DNA of 64,000 nucleotides. It comes from Lentibacillus persicus (GTDB taxonomy: Bacteria > Bacillota > Bacilli > Bacillales > Amphibacillaceae). The notes beneath the pieces were generated by a model, which was given only the letters and a program-made list of their open reading frames with translations, was not told the DNA's origin and searched no databases. Position numbers and translations under genes: made by a program. Below, in pieces: positions 42,136-52,381 of the stretch (position 1 is the first letter of the stretch; each line of letters begins with the position of its first letter). The DNA lies in assembly GCF_900112705.1 (NCBI RefSeq), contig NZ_FOMR01000004.1:186001-250000 (forward strand), given 5' to 3'.

Positions 42136-42579
42136 GATGTAAACTGCGACACAGTGAAAATTAATTAGCCTCTCGAGCGACGCAGCTGGAATATACTCGC
42201 TTTCCGTGGGCTCACCACGAGCCTCCTCGCTCGCAAAGACCGCTCACTGTGGGGTCTCTTTGCTCCGACGCACAGGACGTGCTAGTGCAGGCGTTGCGAC
42301 AGGACGTCGCGAACTTAGCCTGCCTGTCCCACAGGAGTCTCGCATATTCCAGCTGCTGGTGTGAGTGTGTTAATCTCATATCTGATTAACTCTGTAAAAC
42401 TTCAATTAGCAATTGTCAGCGAAGGAAATACACGCCGACTCCAGCGGGAGCATAGGCATAGGTGAGACCCCGCAGGGCGTAGCCCGAGGAGGCTCACCAG
42501 CCGCCCGCGGAAAGCGGCGTGTATTTCCGGAGCGGTGGACTACAACCCACCCAAATTGAAAGTTAGTTCGCAGTTTATG
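42136..42579 (-). repeat. Polar modular repeat element, copy E4
   Basis: Fills the 625-base gap between lspA and ileS. An R-type end (GATGTAAACTGCGAC) is at 42136 and the inverted L-type end stops at 42579. Inside are a type-2 palindrome (about 42185-42355, words GCAGCTGGAATATA...TATTCCAGCTGC) and an inverted type-1 palindrome (42424-42528). The type-2 loop carries two mini-hairpins, 42270-42282 and 42296-42310, both closing on the same AGGAC loop. It has the same polarity as copy E2. Confidence 0.85.
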
Positions 42580-42656
42580 GGTTTTGTGTCATGACAAAAT
42601 GAGAAACACTCTATTCCACATTTTAAAGGGTGTGGTGATAGTTTACCACAAAAAGT

Positions 42657-42697
42657 TAAAAAGCGCCTTTTCCTAATGAAAGGACAGGCGCTTTTTA
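42657..42697 (-). terminator. ileS terminator
   Basis: Imperfect long stem AAAGCGCCT...AGGCGCTTT with inner TCCT/AGGA pairing, then Ts on the minus strand, three bases after the ileS stop codon. Confidence 0.88.
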
Positions 42698-42699
42698 TT

Positions 42700-45456
42700 T
42701 TATGCACTGTAATGTTCGCTCACGATGCCGGCGCAACGTGAACATAGATCCGGGTGTTCCTCATCACTGCCGACGGTTTCTGAAGCCGTCCAGCAGCGCG
42801 CACATTTCTCAGCTGGATGTTTTTGGACCTTAACATCCACATATCTGTACTCAGTTGCATCAGAGGCGTGATCAGTAACGTCTGCTTCTGAAACGATAAA
42901 CAACTGGTGAATATCATTGATGCCTTCAAGCACTTCTTTCGTCTTCTCATCTTTCGGAACGACCGTTATTTTGGCTTCGAGCGACTTGCCAATAACTTTG
43001 TCTTCACGCGCTTCTTCCAATGCTTTCAATACATCATCACGCACATGCATGAAATGATCCCACTTTTCATTCAATTGATCAAAACCGGTAATGTTTCTCG
43101 GTTCTGGGATATCTGTCAGCTGCACACTTTCTTCTTCAACATGAGGGATGTACTCCCACATTTCGTCAGCTGTGTGCGGAATGATTGGTGTCAACAATTT
43201 AACCAATGTCGTTACAATTTCATAATAAGCCGTTTGGATACTCCTGCGATTATGACTATTTGCTGGTTCAATGTATAAAATATCTTTAGCGAAATCAAGA
43301 TAGAATGAACTCAAGTCAATCGTGCAGAAGTTATGAATACGCGAGTAGATTGGTGAGTATTCATAGACGTCATAACTGTTTCTGACATCCTCCGTTAAGC
43401 TCTGCAAACGGTGAAGCATATAACGATCAACTTCACCCATCTCTGCTTCAGGGACCGCATCTGTTTCCGGATTGAAATCAGCAAGGTTGCCAAGCATAAA
43501 CCGGATCGTGTTACGAATTTTTCGGTAAACTTCTGAAATTTGCTTCAGAATTTCCTGTGAAATACGAACGTCAGCCTGATAGTCAACCGAAGCCACCCAC
43601 AAACGCAGTATATCAATACCTAGCTGCTTTTGTATTTTTAATGGGTCCATAACATTGCCAAGCGACTTGCTCATTTTGCGTCCGTTCCCATCAAGCGTGA
43701 AACCGTGGCTTACAATTGTTTCATATGGCGCTCTGCCTGTGACAGCAACCGCTGTTGAGATCGATGAGTTGAACCAGCCGCGGTACTGGTCACTTCCTTC
43801 CAGATAAACATCGGCCGGGCGTTTGTGATCTTCACGTCCCATTAAAACCGCTTCATGCGATGAGCCGGAATCGAACCAGACATCCATGATATCCGTTTCT
43901 TTCGTAAACTTACCGTTAGGGCTATGTTCAGATTCAAATCCTTCCGGCAGCAGATCTTTTGCTTCCCGTTCGAACCACACATTTGAACCATGCTCTTCAA
44001 ATAGCTTGGATACATGTTCAATCGTTTCATTCGTAATAATCGGGGTTCCATCTTCGGCATAAAAAACAGGGATTGGTACACCCCATGTCCGCTGCCGCGA
44101 AATACACCAATCTTCACGGTCACGCACCATATTGTATAACCGTGTTTCGCCCCAGGCAGGATACCAATTGATTCGATTGATTTCTTCAAGGATATCATCA
44201 CGAAAATCCTTAATCGATGCGAACCATTGGGACGTTGCACGGAATATCGTCGGCTTTTTCGTTCGCCAGTCATGTGGATATGAATGCGTTATAAACGACA
44301 GCTTAAGGAGTGTTCCTGTCTCATCCAACTTTTCCGTTATTGTTTTATTCGCTTTATCGTAAAACTCGCCTTCTAAACCAGGCGCTTCACTGGTAAAATA
44401 CCCTTGATTATCTACTGGGGACAGCGGTTCAATACCGTATTCACGCGACATATAAAAGTCATCTTCACCGTGTCCCGGCGCTGTGTGAACACAGCCTGTA
44501 CCTGCATCTGTCGTCACATGCTCGCCCAGCATCACAAGCGAATCACGATCATAAAAAGGATGCTTTGCAACAATTCTATCTGCTTCTGTGCCTTTAAATG
44601 TTTTGACAACTTCCGGGTTTTCCCATTCCAGCTCTTCTGTAATCGTCTCGACAAGCTCGTGAGCAATCACATATTTTTCACCATTCACATTCACAACTGC
44701 ATATTCCAGTTCAGGGTGCAGGGCAATTCCAAGGTTGGCAGGAATCGTCCACGGCGTTGTTGTCCAGATAATGATTTTCTCATCACCTTCGAGGACATCT
44801 TTGCCGTCAGTCACATCAAATGCCACATAGATGGACGGTGAGCGTTTGTCATGATATTCGATTTCTGCTTCTGCCAGTGCCGACTCAGAGGATGGTGACC
44901 AGTACACAGGCTTAAGTCCTCTGTAAATATAGCCCTTTTTAGCCATCTCACCGAAAACTTTGATTTGAGCAGCTTCATAGTCTTTCGTCAACGTAATATA
45001 AGGGTTATCCCAATCACCGCGAATGCCAAATTTCTTAAATTGTTCGCGCTGATTATCAAGCTGCCCCATCGCGTATTCAGCACACTTTTGTCTAAATTCT
45101 GCCACACTCATTTTTTTGCGGTCGACTTTTTTCTTCTTAGTCAGTGCTGTTTCAACAGGGAGACCATGTGTATCCCAACCAGGCACATATGGTGCGTGGT
45201 ATCCGCTCATTGATCTGTAGCGTGTGATGAAATCTTTCAGTATCTTATTAAGGGCATGCCCAATATGCAAATCACCATTCGCATACGGGGGGCCGTCATG
45301 CAATATGAAAAGCGGGCGTCCTTTCGTGCGTTCCTGCCCTTTTTCATAAATACGGTTTTCCTCCCATTTTTTTTGGCGCTCAGGCTCTTTATTCGGCAAA
45401 TTGCCACGCATCGGAAATTTTGTCTTTGGCATCAATAAGGTCTCTTTATAATCCAA
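42700..45456 (-). CDS. ileS: Isoleucyl-tRNA synthetase
   Basis: Charges tRNA-Ile, 918 residues. The class I motifs are DLHIGHAL and KMSKSLGN, the editing domain lies between them, and a C-terminal zinc site has CARCWTA and LCSRC. The end carries the bacterial-type zinc domain, unlike the eukaryote-like mupirocin-resistant form. The start is a TTG at 45456 after a strong AGGAGG, and a T-box leader precedes it. Confidence 0.97.
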   Translation of the reverse strand: MDYKETLLMPKTKFPMRGNLPNKEPERQKKWEENRIYEKGQERTKGRPLFILHDGPPYANGDLHIGHALNKILKDFITRYRSMSGYHAPYVPGWDTHGLPVETALTKKKKVDRKKMSVAEFRQKCAEYAMGQLDNQREQFKKFGIRGDWDNPYITLTKDYEAAQIKVFGEMAKKGYIYRGLKPVYWSPSSESALAEAEIEYHDKRSPSIYVAFDVTDGKDVLEGDEKIIIWTTTPWTIPANLGIALHPELEYAVVNVNGEKYVIAHELVETITEELEWENPEVVKTFKGTEADRIVAKHPFYDRDSLVMLGEHVTTDAGTGCVHTAPGHGEDDFYMSREYGIEPLSPVDNQGYFTSEAPGLEGEFYDKANKTITEKLDETGTLLKLSFITHSYPHDWRTKKPTIFRATSQWFASIKDFRDDILEEINRINWYPAWGETRLYNMVRDREDWCISRQRTWGVPIPVFYAEDGTPIITNETIEHVSKLFEEHGSNVWFEREAKDLLPEGFESEHSPNGKFTKETDIMDVWFDSGSSHEAVLMGREDHKRPADVYLEGSDQYRGWFNSSISTAVAVTGRAPYETIVSHGFTLDGNGRKMSKSLGNVMDPLKIQKQLGIDILRLWVASVDYQADVRISQEILKQISEVYRKIRNTIRFMLGNLADFNPETDAVPEAEMGEVDRYMLHRLQSLTEDVRNSYDVYEYSPIYSRIHNFCTIDLSSFYLDFAKDILYIEPANSHNRRSIQTAYYEIVTTLVKLLTPIIPHTADEMWEYIPHVEEESVQLTDIPEPRNITGFDQLNEKWDHFMHVRDDVLKALEEAREDKVIGKSLEAKITVVPKDEKTKEVLEGINDIHQLFIVSEADVTDHASDATEYRYVDVKVQKHPAEKCARCWTASETVGSDEEHPDLCSRCAGIVSEHYSA

Positions 45457-45547
45457 TCTGTTTCCTCCTATTCATTTCAAAATGAAACTTTGCAAATATG
45501 ATTGTTTATTGAAATACGGGTTTTTTTAAGGGCTTTACTGCCCGAAT

Positions 45548-45800
45548 AAAAAAGCCTCCCCATCCCAAAAGGGACGAGAAGACTCGCGGTACCACCCTCA
45601 TAAATTTAAAATCATCAATCGACTCATTTAAATCCACTCGACATTCGTAACGTGAATAAACCGTCCACTCCTACTTTAATTCAGAATGGATACTCGGGAG
45701 TGATATTCAGAATGTTTTGCTGTACCAGGCTCGCACCACCCCTGATTCGCTTAAACAGTCATCCATTCCTACTGGCTCCGTCATCATAAAACATATTAAT
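45548..45800 (-). ncRNA. Isoleucine T-box leader
   Basis: tRNA-sensing leader occupying most of the 384-base gap before ileS. On the minus strand the specifier region GAATATCACTCC contains the isoleucine codon ATC at 45702-45704. The T-box sequence AGGGTGGTACCGCGAGTC is at 45581-45598 and overlaps the terminator arm GTCTTCTCGTCCC, whose hairpin ends in six Ts (45548-45585). Uncharged tRNA-Ile should stabilise the antiterminator and allow ileS expression. Confidence 0.95.
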
Positions 45801-45808
45801 ATATGAGC

Positions 45809-45837
45809 ATTATATGTAAATTGCTGACAGACGTCAA
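45809..45837 (-). promoter_or_regulatory. ileS promoter
   Basis: Minus-strand TTGACG (45832-45837) and TATAAT (45809-45814) with a 17-base spacer, just upstream of the T-box. Confidence 0.85.
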
Positions 45838-45840
45838 GTT

Positions 45841-46368
45841 CTATGCCCTTGACTCAGCGTAATCAGGCACCTCACTTACATTGTCTTCTGTTTCTTCATC
45901 ACTTTCTTCTTCAAATAGTCCTTCCCAATCATTGGCATCAATTACATCCAGCTGTGCCTCAACCAACATTTTCAATCGTGTGCGGAAAACTTTGGCTTGC
46001 TTTTTCAGTTCTTCAATATCCATTTCAATTCGGCGGGATTTCGTTAACGCTTCGTTAACAATACGGTCAGCATTTTTTTCTGCTTCTTTTATTATTAATT
46101 TAGACTCTTTTTGAGCATTACCTTTTAACTCTTCTGCTGTTTCCTGTGCAATCAGAATTGAATTGTTTAAAGTGCTTTCAATATTAGTAAAATGACCGAG
46201 TTTTTCATTCAATTGCTCAACTTTTTCCTGCAGATCTTTTTTTTCGCGGATTGTCATCTCGTAATCCTTGATTACCTGATCCAGAAATTCATTGACTTCA
46301 TCTTCGTCGTATCCGCGAAAGCTTCTTGTAAACTCTTTATTATGAATATCCAATGGTGTTAATGCCAC
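45841..46368 (-). CDS. divIVA: Cell division protein DivIVA
   Basis: Coiled-coil protein that marks curved membranes at poles and septa and positions division and chromosome-anchoring proteins. The N-terminal membrane-binding domain has LTPLDIHNKEFTRSFRGYD, with the exposed aromatic/basic tip, followed by long coiled coils to about residue 150 and an acidic tail. I chose the GTG at 46368 (AGGAGG eight bases upstream), giving 175 residues. Confidence 0.95.
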   Translation of the reverse strand: MALTPLDIHNKEFTRSFRGYDEDEVNEFLDQVIKDYEMTIREKKDLQEKVEQLNEKLGHFTNIESTLNNSILIAQETAEELKGNAQKESKLIIKEAEKNADRIVNEALTKSRRIEMDIEELKKQAKVFRTRLKMLVEAQLDVIDANDWEGLFEEESDEETEDNVSEVPDYAESRA

Positions 46369-46429
46369 ACAGGCCACCTCCTTAAGTGGTACAACCGTTT
46401 AATAACAAAAATGACTTTGATGACTCCAT

Positions 46430-46457
46430 ATTATACATTATTTCGACACAAAAACAA
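46430..46457 (-). promoter_or_regulatory. Possible divIVA promoter
   Basis: Minus-strand TTGTTT (46452-46457) and TATAAT (46430-46435), 16-base spacer, about 60 bases before divIVA. Confidence 0.5.
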
Positions 46458-46480
46458 AAAATCCTGCAACTTCATTTGCA

Positions 46481-47257
46481 TCATTTTAAAAGCCCTGCTG
46501 TAATACTTAAGTTGTCCTTTTTTGTACGGGCGTTTATTTGAATTATTTTACTGCGGCCTTTTCCCCTTAGTGAAAGCATGTCACCTTCGTCCAAAATCAA
46601 TTTACGATTATCGGCCACTTTATAATTCACTTTGACAAGCCCTTTTTTGATCAATTCTCCCGCATCTTTTCGCGACAGCCTGTAGATGGCCTTTACCACT
46701 GTGTCCAATCGCATGGATGAGACAATATAATTAGATTCAACCCAAGTGGTTTCTTTCTCTACAACGGATGAAAGCTGCTGTTCTTCCAGCTTGATTCTCG
46801 CCTGCTTGATGGAAGTTAAATTTGTCAGAACATAAGGAGCGATTTCACTCGCCATGATAATTTGTATCAGACCATCTTCTACGAGAATATCGCCAAGTTT
46901 CCCACGTTTAATTCCTTGAGACAGAAACGCTCCCATCACATCTCGATGGCTGAGCGATATAAATTTAGCGTGGTACGAGCCTTGAAGTAAAGCGAGCTGA
47001 AAATCGTCTTCGCTGACTTGTTCGTAAAACGGGGCGATAATAACCCGCTTTCGTTCAGCATTTTTGCTGCCACCATGTTTAAATACTTTCAATTCTTCCA
47101 GACTAGTCCCGGTCAACATATCCACAATCTGTTGTTCTCTCGGATCAAGAAAATCAGTAATCTTCATTTGGTAGGTTTTTTCAACATTGTCAATCCAGGA
47201 TAATACTTGATCAATAAATGGATGTTCATCCTGCCTGAAATGCTGGTATATATCCAT
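46481..47257 (-). CDS. ylmH: S4-domain RNA-binding protein YlmH (RqcP2-like)
   Basis: A 258-residue protein with a C-terminal S4 domain (about residues 180-245; RLDTVVKAIYRLSRKDAGELI is its first helix pair). The N-terminal two thirds is the YlmH-type domain. Recent work on B. subtilis links YlmH to ribosome-associated quality control as a partner that can act alongside RqcH; its older association is with cell division because of its neighbours. It follows ylmG by 13 bases. Confidence 0.92.
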   Translation of the reverse strand: MDIYQHFRQDEHPFIDQVLSWIDNVEKTYQMKITDFLDPREQQIVDMLTGTSLEELKVFKHGGSKNAERKRVIIAPFYEQVSEDDFQLALLQGSYHAKFISLSHRDVMGAFLSQGIKRGKLGDILVEDGLIQIIMASEIAPYVLTNLTSIKQARIKLEEQQLSSVVEKETTWVESNYIVSSMRLDTVVKAIYRLSRKDAGELIKKGLVKVNYKVADNRKLILDEGDMLSLRGKGRSKIIQINARTKKDNLSITAGLLK

Positions 47258-47270
47258 CAGCTACCACCTC

Positions 47271-47534
47271 TTAGAACCAGCTGAACAGAACAGGCAAACC
47301 GAAGACCCTGGCAAAATAGAGAACAAAAATTGCAACAATTGGTGAAATATCCATCATGCCAATTGGTGGAATTATTTTTCGGAATGGCTCCAGGTAAGGT
47401 TCGCATATTTTTGCTAAAAAGACGCCAAATGAAGACTCACGCGCTCCCGGGAACCAGGACATAAATATATAAATAATCAGAGCAAAACTATATAGCTCTA
47501 ATGCAAGATATAAAAAACTAAGTAACGATTGCAT
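47271..47534 (-). CDS. ylmG: YggT-family membrane protein YlmG
   Basis: An 87-residue membrane protein with two hydrophobic segments separated by a short loop holding [21 protein letters not shown], then PFRKIIPP, the YggT/YlmG signature. It lies between sepF and ylmH in the division cluster. Its role is not well defined; chloroplast relatives affect nucleoid and division organisation. Confidence 0.92.
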   Translation of the reverse strand: MQSLLSFLYLALELYSFALIIYIFMSWFPGARESSFGVFLAKICEPYLEPFRKIIPPIGMMDISPIVAIFVLYFARVFGLPVLFSWF

Positions 47535-47540
47535 AAATTG

Positions 47541-47975
47541 CTACCATCCTTTACTGTATTCATCATTCTCTACGAAGGAATCCGTTATGGAACCTGATAC
47601 TTCAACATTATCAGGCGTACACAGGAATGTTCCGTCGCCAAGTTTCTGGATGTCACCCTTAATCGCATAAACAGTGCCGCTCAGGAAATCAACAATACGT
47701 TTAGCCTGCTGATGATCAACGCGCTGAAGATTAATAACCACCGCCCGCTTATTGACGACATTGTCAGCAATTTCCTGTGCTTCACTGTAATTACGCGGCT
47801 CATATAAGACGACTTTGGAAGACGGACCCTGCATTGTTGTCAGATTAACGACGTTTCCATTTTTGCCGCTTGCAGCTGATGATGTTTCATACGTATTCAT
47901 TTCTTCCTGCTCCTCTACATACTCGTAATCATCTTCCAACGTAAAAAATGTTTTAATTTTATTTTTCAAACTCAT
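47541..47975 (-). CDS. sepF: Cell division protein SepF
   Basis: Cytoplasmic protein that binds membranes through its N-terminus and aligns FtsZ filaments into even rings. The 144-residue protein has an N-terminal amphipathic helix ([11 protein letters not shown]), an acidic linker and the SepF fold with [17 protein letters not shown] and RIVDFLSG. It follows ylmE by 17 bases. Confidence 0.96.
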   Translation of the reverse strand: MSLKNKIKTFFTLEDDYEYVEEQEEMNTYETSSAASGKNGNVVNLTTMQGPSSKVVLYEPRNYSEAQEIADNVVNKRAVVINLQRVDHQQAKRIVDFLSGTVYAIKGDIQKLGDGTFLCTPDNVEVSGSITDSFVENDEYSKGW

Positions 47976-47992
47976 TCTTACACCCCTCTTTT

Positions 47993-48664
47993 TTAGGACC
48001 CAACAAGGCTGGAGCCGATCCGGACGTGGGTTGCACCTTCTTCAACAGCAAGGTGGTAATCATTGCTCATCCCCATGGACAAATATTGACACGGAGCATG
48101 GGGCAATTGCTCGGACTTGATGCTGTCTCTCAGCGAAGCCAACCTTCTGAAGACTTGTCGGAGTTCATTTTCATCCTCAATATGCGGCGCCATTGTCATT
48201 AAACCTATGACTCTTATATTGGCAAAGCCTTCCATATCCTTAATAAAAGCTAAGGTTTCTTCCGGCATAATACCATGTTTGGATTCTTCACCGCTTACAT
48301 TTACTTGAACAAAACAGTCCACCGGGTTTGCAGCACGTTTATTGATTTCTTTGGCAAGCGATTTTCTGTCCAACGAATGAACGGCATCTACTTTTCCAAT
48401 TACTTCTTTTACTTTTCGGGACTGCAACGTACCAATAAAATGCCATGTTGCATTATCTTGTATGTATTCATGCTTTTGGAGAAAACCGTCAAGACGATTT
48501 TCGCCAAGATTTTTAATGCCCGCGTTAATAAGTTCTTTCGTTCGTTCTATTGTAACATATTTTGTGACCCCGATTATGGTAATATCGTCCGGATTTCGAT
48601 TACTTTTTTCACAGGCTTGTTCAATATTCTGTCTTATATGCCGCAAGTTTGTTGCTACATCCAT
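47993..48664 (-). CDS. ylmE: PLP-homeostasis protein (YggS/YlmE family)
   Basis: Pyridoxal-phosphate-binding TIM barrel that balances vitamin B6 and amino-acid pools. The cofactor lysine is in IIGVTKYV, and [20 protein letters not shown] and SMGMSNDY are family motifs. I chose [10 protein letters not shown] at 48664, giving 223 residues. It follows pgeF by 26 bases in the ylm cluster. Confidence 0.95.
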   Translation of the reverse strand: MDVATNLRHIRQNIEQACEKSNRNPDDITIIGVTKYVTIERTKELINAGIKNLGENRLDGFLQKHEYIQDNATWHFIGTLQSRKVKEVIGKVDAVHSLDRKSLAKEINKRAANPVDCFVQVNVSGEESKHGIMPEETLAFIKDMEGFANIRVIGLMTMAPHIEDENELRQVFRRLASLRDSIKSEQLPHAPCQYLSMGMSNDYHLAVEEGATHVRIGSSLVGS

Positions 48665-48690
48665 TATACCATCGTCCTCCCCCAATATAA

Positions 48691-49500
48691 TCATATATTA
48701 TAACCAATGTAACCGAGCATTCTGCCTGTATTGCCCTGATCACGCCGATGTGAAAAAAACAATGATTCATCGCGGAATGTGCAATAATTTGTTACCTCTA
48801 TATTATGACTTAAAATACCATGTTGTAAAAGGATTTCCTTATTTAATTGTTTTAAATCAAGCAGAAACCGTTTATCTTCAAGTGAAACAACAGATTGGTT
48901 GCGTAATTCTGCCGGTATCTGACTGACAACCCGTTCGTCAACCTCATAATAATCAGAAGATATACAAGGCCCGATTATGACCAATAATTCAGACGGTTTA
49001 ACTCCTGCTGATTGTAAGGCATCAACCATCTTCTGGCTGATTCTGCTTACAGTTCCTTTCCAGCCGGCATGCGCAATTCCTATCCAGCCGGTTGATGGAT
49101 CAAAGAAAAATAGGGGCACACAATCCGCAAAAAAAGCCGTACATAATATGCCTCTTCGGTCAGTAATCAGTCCATCAATCTTTTTTATGGATGTCTCGTG
49201 TGCAAGTGATCCCTTCCCTTTATCCTCATCACGCACAATATGAATATTAGTCTGATGCGTTTGTTCCCCCGAAACCCATGAATCGAGTGGGATTTGAACA
49301 GCCTCAGCAAGCTTTTCTCTGTTGGCAATCACATCTTCAGAAGCATCCTGTACATGTAAGCCGAGGTTCAATGTATCAAACGGAGCCTCACTGACCCCGT
49401 CGTTACGTGTCGAAAAGCCAGCTTGCAATTCAGGATTAACCCGTTGCCAACTTTCGATAACTAAGTTAGTTTCTGTTAGCTTTTGAAATGGTTCAGACAT
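48691..49500 (-). CDS. pgeF: Peptidoglycan editing factor PgeF / purine nucleosidase-like YlmD
   Basis: A 269-residue member of the YfiH/PgeF family (former multicopper polyphenol oxidase label). The family zinc ligands are visible in SGEQTHQ, TAFFADCVPLF and IAHAGWKGT. In E. coli the homologue removes L-Ser-containing muropeptide precursors, and other members act on purine nucleosides; which applies here cannot be read. It is the second gene of the ylm cluster. Confidence 0.92.
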   Translation of the reverse strand: MSEPFQKLTETNLVIESWQRVNPELQAGFSTRNDGVSEAPFDTLNLGLHVQDASEDVIANREKLAEAVQIPLDSWVSGEQTHQTNIHIVRDEDKGKGSLAHETSIKKIDGLITDRRGILCTAFFADCVPLFFFDPSTGWIGIAHAGWKGTVSRISQKMVDALQSAGVKPSELLVIIGPCISSDYYEVDERVVSQIPAELRNQSVVSLEDKRFLLDLKQLNKEILLQHGILSHNIEVTNYCTFRDESLFFSHRRDQGNTGRMLGYIGYNI

Positions 49501-49556
49501 ACGCTGGCCTCCTTAACTCCATCTTGCTCATGTACCATCTTATCATATTTTGGCGA

Positions 49557-49829
49557 TTATTCGAGTAATTGCTGGTCAGGATATAATGCAGGGATAGTGA
49601 CCTCTCTGACTAATATAACATCAGACCCTATTACCTCAATATGTCCCCAAGGGATAACAAGTTCATCCGCTTTACCGAACAGGCCCGACTTTTTCTCTTT
49701 CATATCGAGCACCAACGCCGTTATTTTCCCAGTTCTGCCATCAATTTCCAAATCGGAAATATGACCAAGTCGCCTGCCGTCATTAATGACGATAACTTCC
49801 TTTATCTGTAATTCAGATAATGTAATCAC
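49557..49829 (-). CDS. PRC-barrel domain protein YlmC/YmxH
   Basis: A 90-residue single PRC-barrel protein (GRRLGHISDLEIDGRTGKIT and LVIPWGHIEVIGSDVILV). YlmC/YmxH proteins of sporulating Bacilli have this size and occur next to the sporulation sigma genes. Function unknown to me. It opens the ylmC-pgeF-ylmE-sepF-ylmG-ylmH run. Confidence 0.9.
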   Translation of the reverse strand: MITLSELQIKEVIVINDGRRLGHISDLEIDGRTGKITALVLDMKEKKSGLFGKADELVIPWGHIEVIGSDVILVREVTIPALYPDQQLLE

Positions 49830-49959
49830 GTTAGTTCACCTGCCTTATATAAATTTATATGCAGCCATATGCCAGAAATATTATCCTTCTTTTCAAGGCC
49901 CTCAAATTTGCTGCATGAATAAATCGAGCCAAAAACATTTAATATTATGACCTGAAACC

Positions 49960-50463
49960 CATAAACTGCGGCGTAAAGTTTCGTTGGATCGTTTGGGGTA
50001 ACTTTCTAGCGACGCAGCTGGAATATACATGGTGCTCGTCGTGTTGCATGCTCTTCTGTGACGCAGCACTCCTCGCAACTCGCAGCGGATTCGGTGGAAG
50101 ATTTGCTCGTCGCTTTCCGTGGGCTCACCACGAGCCTCCTCGTGAGCAAAAACCGCTCACTGCGGGGTCTCTTAGGCTCGCTGTCCCACAGGAGTCTCGC
50201 ATATTCCAGCTGCTTACGTGAGTGTTTAAATAACGTTGCGTTACTCGTTAAACAGACAAAACTACAGTAAGCATTTTTTAGCGCAGGCAATATACGCAGA
50301 CTCCTATGGGAACAGCACGTGTCCGAAGACACCTTGAAAAGCGGTCTTTGCTTTTCAAGATGGCTGAGGCCGTGCCCATGGAAAGCGAAGTATATTGCCG
50401 GAGCGGCTTTTAATGCTTATCGAACTTAAGAAGGAAGAGTTTTCACTGGTTCGCACTTTACAT
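49960..50463 (+). repeat. Polar modular repeat element, copy E5
   Basis: Occupies most of the 890-base gap between ylmC and sigG. The L-type end CATAAACTGCG is at 49960 and the inverted R-type end (complement of GATGTAAAGTGCG) stops at 50463. Inside are a type-2 palindrome (about 50016-50212) and a type-3 palindrome (about 50284-50404). The latter's loop holds its own perfect 10-bp hairpin CTTGAAAAGC/GCTTTTCAAG (50333-50359). Polarity is as in copy E3. The rest of the gap holds only the terminator at 50515-50559; I see nothing else in it. Confidence 0.85.
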
Positions 50464-50514
50464 CAACTGCGAAAGGGTTTCTTAATGAGTAGGATGGTAT
50501 AGTGAACTTTTCTG

Positions 50515-50559
50515 AATAATAAAAATCGACGCCAAATCAAATTAGATTTGGCGTCGATT
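50515..50559 (-). terminator. Terminator downstream of sigG
   Basis: Perfect 15-bp stem AATCGACGCCAAATC/GATTTGGCGTCGATT with a 6-base loop; the T run is on the minus strand, so it ends the sigG transcript about 160 bases after the stop codon. Confidence 0.85.
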
Positions 50560-50719
50560 CGAGCTTTTGTAATATGTGATTTTTTTGATAACGAAGCAAC
50601 TATCCCCTCCATTTCATAAAGCTGAACGCTGAATTTTAAATTGATAAGTGCGTTGTCTGTTTACTTCCGATTCTTTCGCTCTGAAAATACCAGCCGTTGT
50701 CATTCACCAACTGATTTAT

Positions 50720-51499
50720 TCATTCAAACATTTCCTTATTCATTTGATCAATGGCTGCCTTTTCCAGTCTGGATACTTGTGCTTGCGATATACCAATCTC
50801 GTCAGCAACTTCCATCTGTGTTTTCCCTTGAAAAAAGCGTTTGTTGAGAATCATTTTTTCCCGGTCGTTGAGCTGATACATGCCCTCCTTCAGAGAAAGT
50901 TTATCTACCCACATTGAATCTTTGTCTTTGTCATCACTTAACTGATCCATAACATAAATGGGGTCTCCTCCATCATTATAAATCGGTTCAAATAATGATA
51001 CAGGATCTTGAATCGCATCCATCGCAAAGACAATATCTGAGTGCTCGACTCCCATTTCATCAGCTATTTCTGCGGCTGTCGGCTCTTTGGATGTTTTACT
51101 GATCAGTTTTTCCCTAACTTGCAAAGCTTTGTATGCCGTGTCACGGAGGGATCTTGAGACCCTGATTGGATTATTATCCCGTAGATACCTTCTTATTTCC
51201 CCAATTATCATTGGCACCGCATAAGTGGAGAATTTAACATTATGACCTAAATCAAAATTATCAATTGATTTCATTAATCCAATGCAGCCGACCTGGAATA
51301 AATCGTCACCGTATTCACCACGATTATTGAAACGCTGGATCACACTTAGAACAAGACGCAAATTGCCATTTACCAACTTTTCTCTGGCGGTTATATCGCC
51401 AGCCTGCATTTGTTTAAATAACTCACGCATTTCGTCATTTTTTAGTACTGGTAATTTTGATGTATCTACTCCACATATTTCAACTTTATGCTTTGTCAT
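50720..51499 (-). CDS. sigG: Late forespore sigma factor SigG
   Basis: Sporulation sigma factor active in the engulfed forespore. The 259-residue protein has region 2 (LVNGNLRLVLSVIQRF, then GCIGLMKSIDNFD), region 3 and region 4 with GKTQMEVADEIGISQAQVSRLEK. The N-terminal segment VEICGVDTSKLPVL matches SigG rather than SigF. It lies downstream of sigE, and its own sigma-G type promoter and leader hairpin lie in the gap. Confidence 0.97.
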   Translation of the reverse strand: MTKHKVEICGVDTSKLPVLKNDEMRELFKQMQAGDITAREKLVNGNLRLVLSVIQRFNNRGEYGDDLFQVGCIGLMKSIDNFDLGHNVKFSTYAVPMIIGEIRRYLRDNNPIRVSRSLRDTAYKALQVREKLISKTSKEPTAAEIADEMGVEHSDIVFAMDAIQDPVSLFEPIYNDGGDPIYVMDQLSDDKDKDSMWVDKLSLKEGMYQLNDREKMILNKRFFQGKTQMEVADEIGISQAQVSRLEKAAIDQMNKEMFE

Positions 51500-51515
51500 G
51501 TTCTACCCTCCTGAT

Positions 51516-51543
51516 GGAGATGCTGTTCATGAGCAGTATCTCC
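51516..51543 (-). promoter_or_regulatory. Leader hairpin directly before the sigG ribosome site
   Basis: GGAGAT-A-CTG/CAG-C-ATCTCC stem with one mismatch and an 8-base loop; it ends three bases upstream of the sigG ribosome site (51507-51512). A comparable 5' leader hairpin has been reported to lower sigG translation in B. subtilis. Confidence 0.75.
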
Positions 51544-51580
51544 CCGTAGGAGGTTTTTTATGCAGAGAGGATTGGGATAT

Positions 51581-51609
51581 TATTATGCAAAATTGGGTTG
51601 AAAATATGC
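51581..51609 (-). promoter_or_regulatory. Sigma-F/sigma-G type promoter of sigG
   Basis: Minus-strand GCATA (51605-51609) and CATAATA (51581-51587) separated by 17 bases, matching the forespore sigma consensus, about 80 bases before the sigG start and beginning just inside the 3' flank of sigE. Confidence 0.8.
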
Positions 51610-51618
51610 TATAGCGGC

Positions 51619-52338
51619 TTATACCATTTTATTAAATTCTTTTTTAAGGCGGCGTATTATTTTCTTCTCCAGTCGGGAAATATAAGACTGGGAAATGCCT
51701 AGCATATCTGCTACATCTTTTTGGGTCTTTTCCTCTTTACCAACAAGGCCGAATCGAAGTTCCATAATTTGTTTTTCCCGTGGGTTCAACTGAGAAAGCG
51801 CATTTTTCAATAAATGTTTATCAACATTGGTTTCAATATCCCGCGTTATAATATCTTCGTCAGTTCCGAGTACATCTGAGAGTAATAGCTCGTTTCCATC
51901 CCAGTCGATATTTAACGGTTCATCAAATGAAATTTCCGACTTTAGTTTATTATTCCTTCTCAAATACATTAATATTTCATTCTCAATACATCGTGAAGCG
52001 TATGTCGCAAGTTTGATTTTCTTTTCAGGATTAAAGGTGTTAACCGCTTTAATAAGACCAATTGTTCCAATGCTGATGAGATCTTCAATATTAATGCCAG
52101 TATTTTCAAATTTTCGTGCAATGTATACAACCAAGCGCAAATTTCGTTCGATTAATACGGCTCTTGCCGATTTATCACCTTCTGAAAGCAATTCAAGCAA
52201 CCGTTTTTCTTCATCTTTCGAAAGCGGTGGTGGAAGCGCTTCACTGCCGCCTATGTAATAAATTTCATCCGTTTTCAGACCGAGCTTGAAGAGCAGCTTA
52301 TACCACCACAAACGCAAACGAAGTCTAACAAATTTCAC
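51619..52338 (-). CDS. sigE: Mother-cell sigma factor SigE (pro-form)
   Basis: Early mother-cell sigma factor, made as an inactive precursor that SpoIIGA cleaves. The basic, hydrophobic pro-sequence (about residues 1-28, [11 protein letters not shown]) leads into [18 protein letters not shown], where cleavage occurs in B. subtilis. Regions 2 and 4 are intact ([37 protein letters not shown]). 239 residues is normal. It follows spoIIGA by 43 bases. Confidence 0.97.
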   Translation of the reverse strand: MKFVRLRLRLWWYKLLFKLGLKTDEIYYIGGSEALPPPLSKDEEKRLLELLSEGDKSARAVLIERNLRLVVYIARKFENTGINIEDLISIGTIGLIKAVNTFNPEKKIKLATYASRCIENEILMYLRRNNKLKSEISFDEPLNIDWDGNELLLSDVLGTDEDIITRDIETNVDKHLLKNALSQLNPREKQIMELRFGLVGKEEKTQKDVADMLGISQSYISRLEKKIIRRLKKEFNKMV

Positions 52339-52381
52339 ATCAACTCGCCCCTTTTATAAATAGTTTTTCAATGTGCTTCAA

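Noticed and set aside
48275-48926. Overlapping plus-strand frames of 142 and 154 codons
   Set aside because: They are antisense to ylmE and pgeF, which have intact family motifs, and have no ribosome sites.
49960-50463. Open frames of 70-108 codons on both strands between ylmC and sigG
   Set aside because: They lie within repeat element E5, are rich in rare residue patterns and overlap each other on opposite strands.
51561-51590. Alternative sigma-G promoter GCATA...CATAAAA nearer to sigG
   Set aside because: The spacing is about 21 bases, too long, whereas the pair at 51581-51609 has 17 bases and a better -10.
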